64,000 nucleotides of DNA from Jatrophihabitans cynanchi (GTDB lineage Bacteria > Actinomycetota > Actinomycetes > Mycobacteriales > Jatrophihabitantaceae), in the NCBI RefSeq assembly GCF_027247405.1, contig NZ_CP097463.1:3720001-3784000 (forward strand). The letters run 5' to 3'. Position numbers and translations under genes: made by a program. Under the pieces are notes generated by a model. The model saw nothing but the letters and a program-made list of their open reading frames with translations. It had not been told where the DNA came from and did not search any database. This document shows, in pieces, positions 43,750 through 52,525 of the stretch. Positions within the stretch are counted from its first letter, which is position 1, and each line of letters starts with the position of its first letter.

Positions 43750-45501
43750 TCAGGCCTCGCCGAGTCGCACGGATGCCTCCAGCAAGGTGGCGTGCACGAA
43801 CGCCTGCGGCAGGTTGCCGCGCAGCTGACGCTGGTCGACGTCGAACTCCTCGGCGAGCAGTCCGGGCGGCCCGCACGCCGCCCGGTTGCGTTCGAAGGCG
43901 CGGAAGGCGGCCACCAGGTTGCCCTGTTGCCACTCGGCGAGCGAGAGCAGGAAGCCGCACAGCAAGAAGGCGCCCTCGTCGTCGCCGAGCTCGCCGCTCT
44001 CCGGCCGGTACCGGTAGACGTACCAGTCGTCTACGAGGTCGTGACGCACCGCGTCGAGCGTGGCGAGGGTGCGCGGGTCGGCCGCGTCGAGCGCGCCGCG
44101 CAGCGGGGGCAGCACCAGCGCGGCGTCGACCCGCTTGTCCTTCGGGGTGCGTTGCCATCTGCCGTCGGCGTGCAGGCAGCGATCGGTCGTCCGGGCGAGG
44201 ATCGCCGCAGCAAGCTCCCGCATCCGATCGGCCTCCGCAGAACCGACGTGCGGTGCGTAGCTCTTGAGGCCGGCAGCGCAGGCGAGCCGCGAGTGCGTCC
44301 ACCAGTCGTCGTCGAGTTCCCAGATGCCAGCGTCCTTACCCTCCCAGCGTCCGGCGATGACATCCACCGCGACCTTGGCCGCCCGCCGCGCATCGGCGTC
44401 CAGTACGTCGCGTGCGGCGGCCGCGGCGAACAAGGACAGCGACTCGCCGAGGGAGTCGAGCTGGAACTGCTGCCGCACCCAGTTGCCCTTGACGTCGGCG
44501 CCGCCCGGATAGCCGGGTAGGCCGAGTGATTCCTCCGCGGGCACCTGGCTGCCGTCGACCAGATAGGCCGGCTCGAGCCGGTCGCCGTCGGCCAGCAGCC
44601 GTGCCGTGACGAAGCCGGTTGCGGACGTGAGCAGCGGGTGTGAGCCGTCGGCGGCCACGGCCAGTCCCGCGTAGCACTGGTCGCGGATCCAGACGTACCG
44701 GTAGTCGTAGTTGCGGTCGGCGTCCACCCGCTCGGGCAGCGACATCGTCGCCGCCGCGACCATGCCATCGGTGGAACTGGTCAACCCCGCCATCACCGCG
44801 TACGCGTGCCGGGTGTCGCGCGGGGCCGCACTGGACGCGAAGGACGGCACGCGTTCCGCCCAGGCCGCCGCGGTCTCCCGCCACGCAGCGTCCGGGTCGG
44901 GCGGTGGCCCGTCGAAGGGACGTTCGCCCAGTTCCAGGACCAGATCGTGACGCATTCCGGCGCGCACCTCGATCTCGCAGCTGAGCACCGCGTCGTCCAC
45001 GCGTACCCCGAGCGCACCCGACCAGCGCAGGTACAGCGACCCGACGCGGCCGGTCCACGTCCCGTCGTCGACGCGACGCAGCTCGCGGGCACGCTCGCGA
45101 CCGAAGGCCGCCCGCGCGTCAAGCAGCACCCGCACCCGCGCATCGCCGTCGGTCGCCTCGACGCGCCGCAACAGGACGAGCGAGTCGAGCCGCGTAGGCA
45201 TGGCCAGGGCATCGCGGCAGGTCACCACCCGGCCCTGGTCGGTCGCCCACCGGTTGCGCCAGATCAGCGTGCCCGGTTCGTAGCTGCCACCCCACACGCA
45301 GCGGGTGGTCGGCGTGACTGCGTACGCCCCCTCGCCCCCGATCAGGGACGCGAAGACCGCGTCGTCGTGCCAGCGCGGCGCGCACAGCCAGACGATCTCG
45401 CCGTGTGGCCCGCACAGCGCGCCGCGCTCGCCGTCGGCCACAAGTGCGTACTCGCGCAGCGGGGAGGGCGGGAAGTCGCCGTGCAGTTCGCCCCGGCTCA
45501 T
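43750..45501 (-). CDS. Glycoside hydrolase family 15 (glucoamylase/trehalase-like)
   Basis: 583 aa from ATG 45501 (ATGA overlap with the SDR stop). The N-terminal beta-sandwich (LREYALVADGERGALCGPHG, IVWLCAPRWHDDAVF) is followed by the (alpha/alpha)6 barrel: NYDYRYVWIRDQCYAGLA, VPAEESLGLPGYPG (proposed general acid Glu) and LLAEEFDVDQRQLRGNLPQAF (general base Glu). Actinobacterial members include trehalases. No signal peptide, so it is intracellular. It ends an operon with a KGG-type protein and an SDR, under a SigB-type promoter. Confidence 0.92.
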   Translation of the reverse strand: MSRGELHGDFPPSPLREYALVADGERGALCGPHGEIVWLCAPRWHDDAVFASLIGGEGAYAVTPTTRCVWGGSYEPGTLIWRNRWATDQGRVVTCRDALAMPTRLDSLVLLRRVEATDGDARVRVLLDARAAFGRERARELRRVDDGTWTGRVGSLYLRWSGALGVRVDDAVLSCEIEVRAGMRHDLVLELGERPFDGPPPDPDAAWRETAAAWAERVPSFASSAAPRDTRHAYAVMAGLTSSTDGMVAAATMSLPERVDADRNYDYRYVWIRDQCYAGLAVAADGSHPLLTSATGFVTARLLADGDRLEPAYLVDGSQVPAEESLGLPGYPGGADVKGNWVRQQFQLDSLGESLSLFAAAAARDVLDADARRAAKVAVDVIAGRWEGKDAGIWELDDDWWTHSRLACAAGLKSYAPHVGSAEADRMRELAAAILARTTDRCLHADGRWQRTPKDKRVDAALVLPPLRGALDAADPRTLATLDAVRHDLVDDWYVYRYRPESGELGDDEGAFLLCGFLLSLAEWQQGNLVAAFRAFERNRAACGPPGLLAEEFDVDQRQLRGNLPQAFVHATLLEASVRLGEA

Positions 45502-46496
45502 CGCAGCAGTCGGCGCGTGACCTCGCCGGCCACGGCTGCTGCCCCGACCCCTGCGGCGGCGAGCAGGGTGCGGTGGTGTTCGGACGCCCACAGCTGGGGA
45601 TCGTGGCTGTGTGCCTGCTCGTCGAACCGTCCGTGCGCACCGTAGTCATCGGTCCGATCGGCGGGCTGCCACAGGTTGGCCGGCTGGGACTCGGGGCGCG
45701 GTTCGTCGGTCTGCTGCGAGTCGAACCCGGTCTTGGCCAGGTAGCGGTCCAGCAGCCCCGGTGCGATCGCGTTCGCGATCAGTGTCAGCGCCGTGCTGGT
45801 GCCGACCCAGTACTCGCGCCGGCGCGGCCGGTCGGCCGCCCGCACGATCGCGCGCGCGGCGAACTCGGGCTGGTAGATCGGCGGGACCGGCTGCGCGCGC
45901 CGCGGCAGCCGCGACAGACCCCAGCTGAACTGCGGGGTGTTGACGGCGGGCAGCTGCACCATGATCACCTTGATGTCGCTGCCCTCGTGCATCAGCTCGC
46001 AACGCAGCGACTCGGAAAAGCCCTGGATCGCGTGCTTGGCACCGCAGTAGGCCGACTGCAGCGGAATGCCGCGGTAGGCGAGGGCCGAGCCCACCTCGAT
46101 GATCACGCCGCGACCGCGCGGTTTCATGTGACGCAACGCGGCCCGCGTCCCGTTCACGAAGCCGAGGTAGGACACCGCGGTCGCGCGGTCGAACTCGGCC
46201 GCCGTGATCTGATCGAACGGCGCGAACACCGAGCTGAACGCACAGTTGATCCATATGTCGATGGGGCCCAGTTCGCTCTCCACCCGGTCGGCGGCGGCGT
46301 CCACAGCTGAGTTGTCGCTCGTGTCCAGCGGGAGTGACAGGGCGCGCCCGCCGGCCTCTTCGACATCGCGGGCCGCCGCAGTCAGACCCTTCTCGCCCCG
46401 GGCCATCAGCGCAACGGAGGCGCCGCGCTCGCCGTAGATCCGCGCGACCGCGCGCCCCACGCCGCCGCTTGCACCGGTGACAACGACCGTCGTCAC
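45498..46496 (-). CDS. Short-chain dehydrogenase/reductase with C-terminal extension
   Basis: 332 aa, GTG start. Rossmann motif VVVTGASGGVGRAVARIYGE, catalytic Ser in IIEVGSALAYRG and the Tyr-x3-Lys pair YCGAKHAIQGF. Residues about 230-332 extend past the core and end in a hydrophobic helix (TLLAAAGVGAAAVAGEV), suggesting membrane association. The substrate is unknown. It overlaps GH15 by 4 bases and directly follows the KGG-type gene. Confidence 0.9.
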   Translation of the reverse strand: MTTVVVTGASGGVGRAVARIYGERGASVALMARGEKGLTAAARDVEEAGGRALSLPLDTSDNSAVDAAADRVESELGPIDIWINCAFSSVFAPFDQITAAEFDRATAVSYLGFVNGTRAALRHMKPRGRGVIIEVGSALAYRGIPLQSAYCGAKHAIQGFSESLRCELMHEGSDIKVIMVQLPAVNTPQFSWGLSRLPRRAQPVPPIYQPEFAARAIVRAADRPRRREYWVGTSTALTLIANAIAPGLLDRYLAKTGFDSQQTDEPRPESQPANLWQPADRTDDYGAHGRFDEQAHSHDPQLWASEHHRTLLAAAGVGAAAVAGEVTRRLLR

Positions 46497-46832
46497 TCAA
46501 CCGCTCCGTCGTCCGACGGCGGCCGCGAGCTCGCTCTTGTTCATCGTCGAGCGGCCGTGGATGTTCTTCTTCTTCGCCTCTTGGTACAGCTGCTCCTTGG
46601 TGCGTCCCGCAGAGCCCGAGTGCGATCGGAGCCCGCCGCGCCGGGACGAGGAGATGTCCTTGACCGACGTGCGGCTGCTCTGCTTCGCCTCGCCCGCGCG
46701 GGCACGTTCCTTGTTGACCGTGCGCGCCGCGATCTCCTCGGCCGTGTTCTCGCTGCGGCCGCGTTCGCGCAGGCCCTCCTTCACGTGCTCGTACTGGCGT
46801 TCGCGCTTCTTGGTCCAGGCACGCTGCGGCAT
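46497..46832 (-). CDS. KGG/Rho_N-type 'plasmid stabilization' stress protein
   Basis: 111 aa from ATG 46832, with GGAAGGGA upstream. Very basic and hydrophilic: MPQRAWTKKRERQYEHVKEG, EEIAARTVNKERARAGE, RRGGLRSHSGSAGRTKEQLY, and a C-terminal SAP/Rho_N-like helix pair (GRSTMNKSELAAAVGRR). Databases call this family plasmid stabilization protein, but chromosomal copies are common and probably bind nucleic acid under stress. A SigB-type promoter lies 46 bp upstream. Confidence 0.82.
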   Translation of the reverse strand: MPQRAWTKKRERQYEHVKEGLRERGRSENTAEEIAARTVNKERARAGEAKQSSRTSVKDISSSRRGGLRSHSGSAGRTKEQLYQEAKKKNIHGRSTMNKSELAAAVGRRSG

Positions 46833-46878
46833 CGTCTGCTCCCTTCCTCGCAATGAACCAGCCCGTTCGGGGGACGCC

Positions 46879-46903
46879 TACCCGGCGCCCGCGATGCCGT
46901 AAC
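46879..46903 (-). promoter_or_regulatory. SigB/SigF-type promoter of the KGG-SDR-GH15 operon
   Basis: Minus strand: GTTA (46903-46900), 16-bp spacer, GGGTA (46883-46879). It is back to back with the plus-strand promoter at 46910. Confidence 0.6.
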
Positions 46904-46909
46904 GGGAGT

Positions 46910-46934
46910 GTTTCGCAGCGGACCGATCCGGGCA
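46910..46934 (+). promoter_or_regulatory. SigB/SigF-type promoter of the TPP-enzyme operon
   Basis: GTTT (46910-46913), 16-bp spacer, GGGCA (46930-46934), then exactly 10 nt to ATG 46945: a leaderless transcript is implied. Confidence 0.55.
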
Positions 46935-46944
46935 GGCAACAGGC

Positions 46945-48744
46945 ATGGCAGACACAGTTGCTGATGTCCTCCTGAAACGACTTCGCGAGTGGGGCGTGCG
47001 CCAGGTGTTCGGCTATCCCGGCGACGGGATCAACGGGCTGCTGGCGGCCTGGGGGCGGGCGAACAACGATCCCCAGTTCGTGCAGGCCCGGCACGAGGAG
47101 ATGGCCGCGTTCGAAGCGGTCGGCTTCGCCAAGTTCAGCGGCGGCATCGGGGTCTGCGCGGCGACGAGCGGCCCGGGCGCGATCCACCTGCTGAACGGCC
47201 TGTACGACGCCAAACTCGACCACGTGCCGGTTGTCGCGATCGTCGGCCAGACCGAGCGAAGCGCCATGGGTGGCTCGTACCAGCAGGAGGTCGACCTGCT
47301 GTCGCTGTACAAGGACGTGTGCAGCGACTACGTGCAGATGTGCACGGTTCCCGAGCAACTGCCCAACCTGATCGACCGAGCGATGCGGATCGCGCAGGCC
47401 GAGATGGCCCCGACCTGCCTGATCTTCCCGTCGGACGTGCTGGAACTGCCGTACGAGCCACCGGGTCACGCCTTCAAAGAGGTGCCGTCCAGCCTCGGCG
47501 TCTACGAGGCGACGGCGGACCCGGACTCGGACGGGCTGCGCGCCGCGGCCGACCTGCTCAACGCCGGCAAGCGCCCGGCGCTCCTGATCGGCCAGGGCGC
47601 GCGCGGCTGCGTCGAGGAGCTGACCGAGGTCGCCGATCTGCTCGGTGCCGGCGCGGCGAAGGCCCTGCTGGGCAAGGACGTGCTGCCCGACACGCTGCCC
47701 TGGGTGACCGGCTCCATCGGGTTGCTCGGCACCATGGCGAGCGACCACATGATGAAGCAGTGCGACACCCTGCTGACCGTCGGGTCGAACTTCCCGTACA
47801 CCCAGTTCATGCCCGACCTGGACCAGGCCCGCGCGGTGCAGATCGACCGCTCCGCCAAGTGGATCGGCATGCGCTACCCGTACGAGGTGAACCTCGTCGG
47901 CGACGCCAAGAAGACGCTGCGCGCGCTCATCCCGCTGCTAGAGCGCAAGAGCGACCGCGGCTGGCGCGAGGAACTCGAGCGGCACGTGAGCCGCTGGTGG
48001 ACGATCGCCGAGCGGCGCGCGATGACCGACGCCGAGCCGATCAACCCGATGCGGATCTTCCACGAGCTGTCCACCCGGCTGCCGTCGAACGCGATCGTGG
48101 CCGCCGACTCCGGCAGCGCGGCCAACTGGTACGCGCGGCACCTGAAGTTCCACGGCGACGTGCGCGGCTCGCTGTCCGGAAACCTCGCGACGATGGGCCC
48201 CGGCGTGCCGTACGTGATCGGCGCGAAGTGGGCGCACCCGGACCGGCCGGCGATCGCGTTCGCGGGCGACGGCGCGATGCAGATGAACGGCCTCGCCGAG
48301 CTGATCACGATCACGCGCTACTGGGAGCAGTGGGCCGACCCGCGGCTGATCGTCGCCGTCCTGCACAACAACGACCTGAACCAGGTCACCTGGGAGATGC
48401 GGGCGATGGAGGGCGCGCCGAAGTTCACCGAGTCGCAGACGCTGCCCGACGTGGACTATGCCGCGTTCGCGCGCAGTATCGGGCTCAAGGCGATCAACGT
48501 CGACACCCCGGCCCAGCTCGGCCCGGCCTGGGAGAGTGCGCTCGCCGCCGACCGGCCGACCGTGCTCGACGTGCTGTGCGACGCGAACGTCCCGCCGATC
48601 CCGCCGCACGCGACGCTCGAGCAGGCCAAGGACACCGCCGCGGCGCTGCTGCACGGCGACGAGGACGCCTGGGGGATCGTCAAGGAGGGCGTCAAGCAGA
48701 AGGTGCAGCAGTACCTGCCGGGCGAGAAGGGTGAGAGCAACTGA
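46945..48744 (+). CDS. Thiamine-pyrophosphate enzyme, pyruvate-oxidase/acetolactate-synthase-like
   Basis: 599 aa. Three TPP-enzyme domains: N-terminal pyrimidine-binding (GVRQVFGYPGDGINGL, catalytic Glu in QARHEEMAAFEAVGFAK), central, and C-terminal pyrophosphate-binding (IAFAGDGAMQMNGL ... VLHNNDLN). It resembles pyruvate oxidase (acetate/acetyl-P forming) more than biosynthetic acetolactate synthase. FAD binding is possible. It is first gene of a long operon with GMC and enolase-superfamily enzymes, so decarboxylation of a 2-keto acid from sugar oxidation is plausible. Confidence 0.9.
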   Translation: MADTVADVLLKRLREWGVRQVFGYPGDGINGLLAAWGRANNDPQFVQARHEEMAAFEAVGFAKFSGGIGVCAATSGPGAIHLLNGLYDAKLDHVPVVAIVGQTERSAMGGSYQQEVDLLSLYKDVCSDYVQMCTVPEQLPNLIDRAMRIAQAEMAPTCLIFPSDVLELPYEPPGHAFKEVPSSLGVYEATADPDSDGLRAAADLLNAGKRPALLIGQGARGCVEELTEVADLLGAGAAKALLGKDVLPDTLPWVTGSIGLLGTMASDHMMKQCDTLLTVGSNFPYTQFMPDLDQARAVQIDRSAKWIGMRYPYEVNLVGDAKKTLRALIPLLERKSDRGWREELERHVSRWWTIAERRAMTDAEPINPMRIFHELSTRLPSNAIVAADSGSAANWYARHLKFHGDVRGSLSGNLATMGPGVPYVIGAKWAHPDRPAIAFAGDGAMQMNGLAELITITRYWEQWADPRLIVAVLHNNDLNQVTWEMRAMEGAPKFTESQTLPDVDYAAFARSIGLKAINVDTPAQLGPAWESALAADRPTVLDVLCDANVPPIPPHATLEQAKDTAAALLHGDEDAWGIVKEGVKQKVQQYLPGEKGESN

Positions 48745-48745
48745 G

Positions 48746-49180
48746 ATGGGCCTGCTCCACGACGTCCGGACCGGACGCTTCGAACGCACTCTGTCCGCGC
48801 TCACCGCGGCCGGCGCGGCGATCACTGCCGGTGAGATCTACATGGAGCACGACGCGGCGAGCTTCGGCAACAAGATGATGTGGTGGCCGGTCGTCGTGAT
48901 CCCCACGGCGATCCCGGCCGGCATCGCGGCGGTGTCCTCGCGCCGCGCGGCCAAGACCGTGCTGCCGTTCGTGTCGGCGGCGATCGTCGCCAACGGTGTG
49001 CAGGGCACTTACCTGCACCTGCGCGGCGTCAAGCAGCGGCCGGGCGGCTGGACCCGGTACAACCTCGAGGGCGGTCCACCGGTGTTCGCGCCGCTGCTCG
49101 CCTCGCTGGTCGGCGGGATGGGTTTGCTGGCGGCGGTGTTGCGCCGCGAGGACGAGCCGAACCCCAGCCAGGTCCGATGA
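48746..49180 (+). CDS. Integral membrane protein of the sugar-oxidation operon
   Basis: 144 aa from the ATG at 48746, one base after the TPP-enzyme stop. It has four hydrophobic segments (SALTAAGAAITAGEIYMEHD, MMWWPVVVIPTAIPAGIAAV, VLPFVSAAIVANGVQGTYLH, PLLASLVGGMGLLAAVL). It overlaps the gluconate-dehydrogenase gamma gene by 4 bases. It is possibly the membrane anchor or electron-accepting partner for the dehydrogenase, but no heme motif is visible. Confidence 0.8.
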   Translation: MGLLHDVRTGRFERTLSALTAAGAAITAGEIYMEHDAASFGNKMMWWPVVVIPTAIPAGIAAVSSRRAAKTVLPFVSAAIVANGVQGTYLHLRGVKQRPGGWTRYNLEGGPPVFAPLLASLVGGMGLLAAVLRREDEPNPSQVR

Positions 49181-49773
49181 GCGCGCGCTTTCCCGGCTTC
49201 GACGTACTCAGCCAGAGCAAGCACTGGGACCACACGACCGCCGGGGTGGTACTGGAGCGGCTCGCCCCGCTCACCCAGTTGGCGTTCTTCACCGCGATCG
49301 AGGCCGCCACTGCCCGTCCGCTGCTCGACCTGCTGCTGGGCCAGCACGACGAGCCGGTCGTGCCGGTGCTGGAACTGATCGACACGCGACTGGCACGCGG
49401 CGAGACCGACGGCTGGCACTACGACGACATGCCCGAGGACGCCGACGTGTGGCGTCAGACGCTGGCCTGGCTGAACGCAGATGCGGAGGCCGCGCACCAC
49501 CTGCCGTTCGCACGGGCCGGTGTGGACGTGCAGCGCGAACTCATCCAGGTGGTGCAGGACCTCGCGCAGGACGGCAAGAAGTGGCACGACTACCCGGCCG
49601 GTCACGTGTGGAGCCTGTGGACGCGGTACGGCTGCACCGCCTTCTACTCACACCCGGTGGCGTGGAACGAGATCGGCTTCGGCGGCCCGGCGTACCCGCG
49701 CGGCTATCTGAATCTGGGCGTCGACCGGCTGGAGCACTGGGAGGTTCGTGACGCCGGGGCGGAGCGCGGATGA
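49177..49773 (+). CDS. Gluconate 2-dehydrogenase subunit-3 family protein
   Basis: 198 aa. The gamma-subunit fold partners GMC-type flavoprotein dehydrogenases (LTQLAFFTAIEAATARPLLD, VQRELIQVVQDLAQDGKKWH, CTAFYSHPVAWNEIGFGGPAYPRGY region). No twin-arginine signal is present, unlike most periplasmic family members. ATGA overlaps on both sides bind it to the membrane protein and the GMC oxidoreductase. Confidence 0.88.
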   Translation: MSARFPGFDVLSQSKHWDHTTAGVVLERLAPLTQLAFFTAIEAATARPLLDLLLGQHDEPVVPVLELIDTRLARGETDGWHYDDMPEDADVWRQTLAWLNADAEAAHHLPFARAGVDVQRELIQVVQDLAQDGKKWHDYPAGHVWSLWTRYGCTAFYSHPVAWNEIGFGGPAYPRGYLNLGVDRLEHWEVRDAGAERG

Positions 49774-51422
49774 GCACGCGCTACAGCTACGCGAAGGTGC
49801 GCCGGCGCAACGAGTCGGCGTGGCTGCTGCCCAACGACGGCACCCGCACCAACCACGCGCTGCGCCGTGACATGCGCACCTACGCCGACGGCGACGAGGT
49901 CGACCTGGTGATCGTCGGCGCAGGCGCCGGCGGCAGCGTGCTCACCCAGCGACTTGCCCGCGCCGGCTGGCGGATCGTGTGCCTGGACGCCGGCCCGTTC
50001 TGGGATCCGGACAAGGACTGGAGCAGCGACGAGCGCGGCGCCCATGTCCTGTACTGGACCGAGCCGCGGCTGATCGGCGGCAGCGACCCGGTGCCGCTCG
50101 GCTCGAACAACTCCGGGCGCGGCGTGGGCGGCTCGATGGTGCACTACGCCGGCTACGTGCCGCGGCTGCACCCGTCCGACTTCGCGACCTACACCAACAA
50201 CGGTGTCGGCGCGGACTGGCCGATCAGCTATGGCGAACTGCGCACCAGCTACGAGGACATCGAGGCCGAACTGCCCGTCGCCGGGCAGGACTGGCCCTGG
50301 GGCGACCCGCACAGCTACGACCACCACGCGCACCCGGTCGGCGGGAACGGTGAGGTGTTCCTGCGCGGCGCGAAGGCGCTCGGGGTGCAGGCGCGCGTGG
50401 GCCCGGTGGCGATTCCCAACGGCCGCTTCGGCAACCGCTCGCACTGCATCTACCGGGGCTTCTGCCTGCAGGGCTGCAAGGTCAACGCGAAGGCCAGCCC
50501 GCTGATCACGCACGTTCCCGACGCGCTCGCACACGGTGCCGAGATCCGCGCCAACTGCCACGTCAGCCGGATTCACGTCGACCCGCGCACCAACCGGGCC
50601 ACCGGCGTCACGTACCTGCGCGACGGTGTGGAACACCTGCAGCGCGCCAAGGCGGTCGTCGTCGCCGGCTACTCCATCGAGACGCCGCGGCTGATGCTGC
50701 TCAGCGCCACCGACGCGCATCCGGACGGGCTGGGCAACGACCACGACCAGCTCGGCCGCTACCTCATGGTGCAGGGCGCGCCGCAGACCGCGGGGCGCTT
50801 CGCCGAGGAGATCCGGATGTTCAAGGCGCCCCCGCCCGAAGTCACCAGCGAGCAGTTCTACGAGGACGATCCGGGCAAGCCGTACCGCCGCGGCTTCTCC
50901 ATCCAGAACGTCAGCCCGCTGCCGATCACCTGGGCCGAGCACGTGTCCGCCCAGGGACACTGGGGCAAGGACCTGCGCGAGCTGATGAGCGACTACGTGC
51001 ACTGGGCCACCCTCGGCGCGCTGTGTGAGTTCCTTCCGCTGCCGCAGAACCGGGTCACGCTCGCCGAGGAGAAGGACCGGCACGGGCTACCCGTCGCGCA
51101 CTTCTCCTACAGCCAGTGCGACAACGACAAGCTGCTGCTGAAGGCCGCGCAGGGCGTCATGGAGGACCTGCTCAAGGCCGCCGGAGCCGAGCAGGTCATG
51201 ACCATCACCCGCAACGCACACCTGGTCGGCGGCGCGCGGATGGCACGCACCGCCGAGAGCGGCGTCGTCGACAGCGAGCACCGGGTGTTCGGCGTCGACC
51301 GGCTGTACGTCGCCGATGGCAGCGTGCTGCCCACGCAGGGCTCGGCCAACCCGGCATTGACGATCATGGCGTTGGCAGCACGGCTGGCCGACAAGATGAT
51401 CGCGCACGGCAGGGCGGCGTGA
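49770..51422 (+). CDS. GMC-family flavin oxidoreductase
   Basis: 550 aa. FAD-binding VDLVIVGAGAGGSVLTQRLA (GxGxxG at 50-55), VGGSMVHYAGYVPRLHPSDF (FAD contact), CIYRGFCLQGCKVNAKASPL (cysteine-containing motif seen in gluconate/2-keto-gluconate-type dehydrogenases), C-terminal catalytic region HLVGGARMA and VADGSVLPTQGSANPALTIM. With the subunit-3 protein it should form a sugar or aldonate dehydrogenase. Substrate is unknown. Confidence 0.92.
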   Translation: MSTRYSYAKVRRRNESAWLLPNDGTRTNHALRRDMRTYADGDEVDLVIVGAGAGGSVLTQRLARAGWRIVCLDAGPFWDPDKDWSSDERGAHVLYWTEPRLIGGSDPVPLGSNNSGRGVGGSMVHYAGYVPRLHPSDFATYTNNGVGADWPISYGELRTSYEDIEAELPVAGQDWPWGDPHSYDHHAHPVGGNGEVFLRGAKALGVQARVGPVAIPNGRFGNRSHCIYRGFCLQGCKVNAKASPLITHVPDALAHGAEIRANCHVSRIHVDPRTNRATGVTYLRDGVEHLQRAKAVVVAGYSIETPRLMLLSATDAHPDGLGNDHDQLGRYLMVQGAPQTAGRFAEEIRMFKAPPPEVTSEQFYEDDPGKPYRRGFSIQNVSPLPITWAEHVSAQGHWGKDLRELMSDYVHWATLGALCEFLPLPQNRVTLAEEKDRHGLPVAHFSYSQCDNDKLLLKAAQGVMEDLLKAAGAEQVMTITRNAHLVGGARMARTAESGVVDSEHRVFGVDRLYVADGSVLPTQGSANPALTIMALAARLADKMIAHGRAA

Positions 51423-52507
51423 GCGCGATGAGGATCGGCGAGATCAGCGCCTCGGTGTACCGGTTCCCGACGCCCGAGCCGGAGGCCGACGGGACGCTGC
51501 AGTGGGACGCCACCACTGCCGTGGTCGTCCAGGCGCGCGCGGGAGACGTGACCGGGCTCGGCTGGACCTACAGCACCGCGGCCGCCGTCGACGTGATCGC
51601 CGACCACCTGGCCGGCGCGGTCACCGGACTGGACACCACCGACGTCCCGCGCTGCTTCGAGGCGATGCGGCGCGCCTGTCGCAACCTGGGCAGCAAGGGC
51701 CTGGTGATGCAGGCGATCAGCGCCGTCGACATCGCGCTCTGGGACCTTGCCGCACGCACCCTGGACGTGCCGGTCACCGCGCTGCTCGGCCGCGCTCGCG
51801 ACCGAGTACCGGTCTACGGCTCGGGCGGCTTCACCACCATGTCCGACGGCGAGTTGCGGGACCAGGTCGAGGCCTGGGCCGCGGCCGGCTGCGTGGCGAT
51901 GAAGATCAAGATCGGCGAGTCGTGGGGCGACCGCCCGGACCGCGATCTCGCCCGGGTGCGCACGCTGCGCGAGTGCGCCGGACCGGACGTCGCCCTGATG
52001 GTCGACGCCAACGGCGGGTACCGGCGGGCGCAGGCGCGGCGGGTCGGCGCCGAACTCGACGAGCTCGGCGTGGTCTGGTTCGAGGAGCCGGTGAGCAGTG
52101 ACGACCTGCAGGGGCTGGCGTCCGTCCGCGACGCGGTGCGCTGCGACGTCGCCGCGGGCGAGTACGCCGCCGACGTGTACGACGCGTCCGGGCTGTGCCC
52201 CGTCGTCGACTGCCTGCAACTGGACGCGACCCGCTGCGGCGGCTACACCGGCTTCCTGCGCGGGGCCGCGATCGCCGCCGCGCACAACCTGGACGTCTCC
52301 GGTCACTGCGCGCCGGCACTGCACGCGCCGGTCGCCGCAGCCGTGGTGAACCTGCGCCACGTGGAGTGGTTCGCCGACCACGCTCGCCTGGAACCCCTGC
52401 TCGTCGACGGCGTGCCGGCCGTCGAGGGCGGCGCCATGATCCCGAACACCTCCCAGGGGCACGGTCTCGTGCTCCGTCCCGACGCCCGACAGTGGCGGAC
52501 CCGATAG
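51419..52507 (+). CDS. Enolase-superfamily (mandelate racemase/muconate lactonizing type) enzyme
   Basis: GTG 51419 makes a 4-base overlap with the GMC stop; ATG 51428 is an alternative. In ATG numbering the catalytic set is complete: Lys159-x-Lys161 (AMKIKIGES), metal ligands Asp193 (MVDANGGY), Glu219 (WFEEPVSS) and Glu245 (AAGEYAAD), and His293 (SGHCAPALH). Members are usually sugar-acid dehydratases or epimerases. After the GMC dehydrogenase it could dehydrate an aldonate to a 2-keto-3-deoxy acid; this is inference. Confidence 0.9.
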   Translation: MSAMRIGEISASVYRFPTPEPEADGTLQWDATTAVVVQARAGDVTGLGWTYSTAAAVDVIADHLAGAVTGLDTTDVPRCFEAMRRACRNLGSKGLVMQAISAVDIALWDLAARTLDVPVTALLGRARDRVPVYGSGGFTTMSDGELRDQVEAWAAAGCVAMKIKIGESWGDRPDRDLARVRTLRECAGPDVALMVDANGGYRRAQARRVGAELDELGVVWFEEPVSSDDLQGLASVRDAVRCDVAAGEYAADVYDASGLCPVVDCLQLDATRCGGYTGFLRGAAIAAAHNLDVSGHCAPALHAPVAAAVVNLRHVEWFADHARLEPLLVDGVPAVEGGAMIPNTSQGHGLVLRPDARQWRTR

Positions 52508-52525
52508 GAAAGGTGAGTTCCCACG

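Noticed and set aside
46497-46832. Plasmid origin suggested by 'plasmid stabilization protein'
   Set aside because: The family is widespread on chromosomes; flanking genes are chromosomal and no replication or partition genes are seen.
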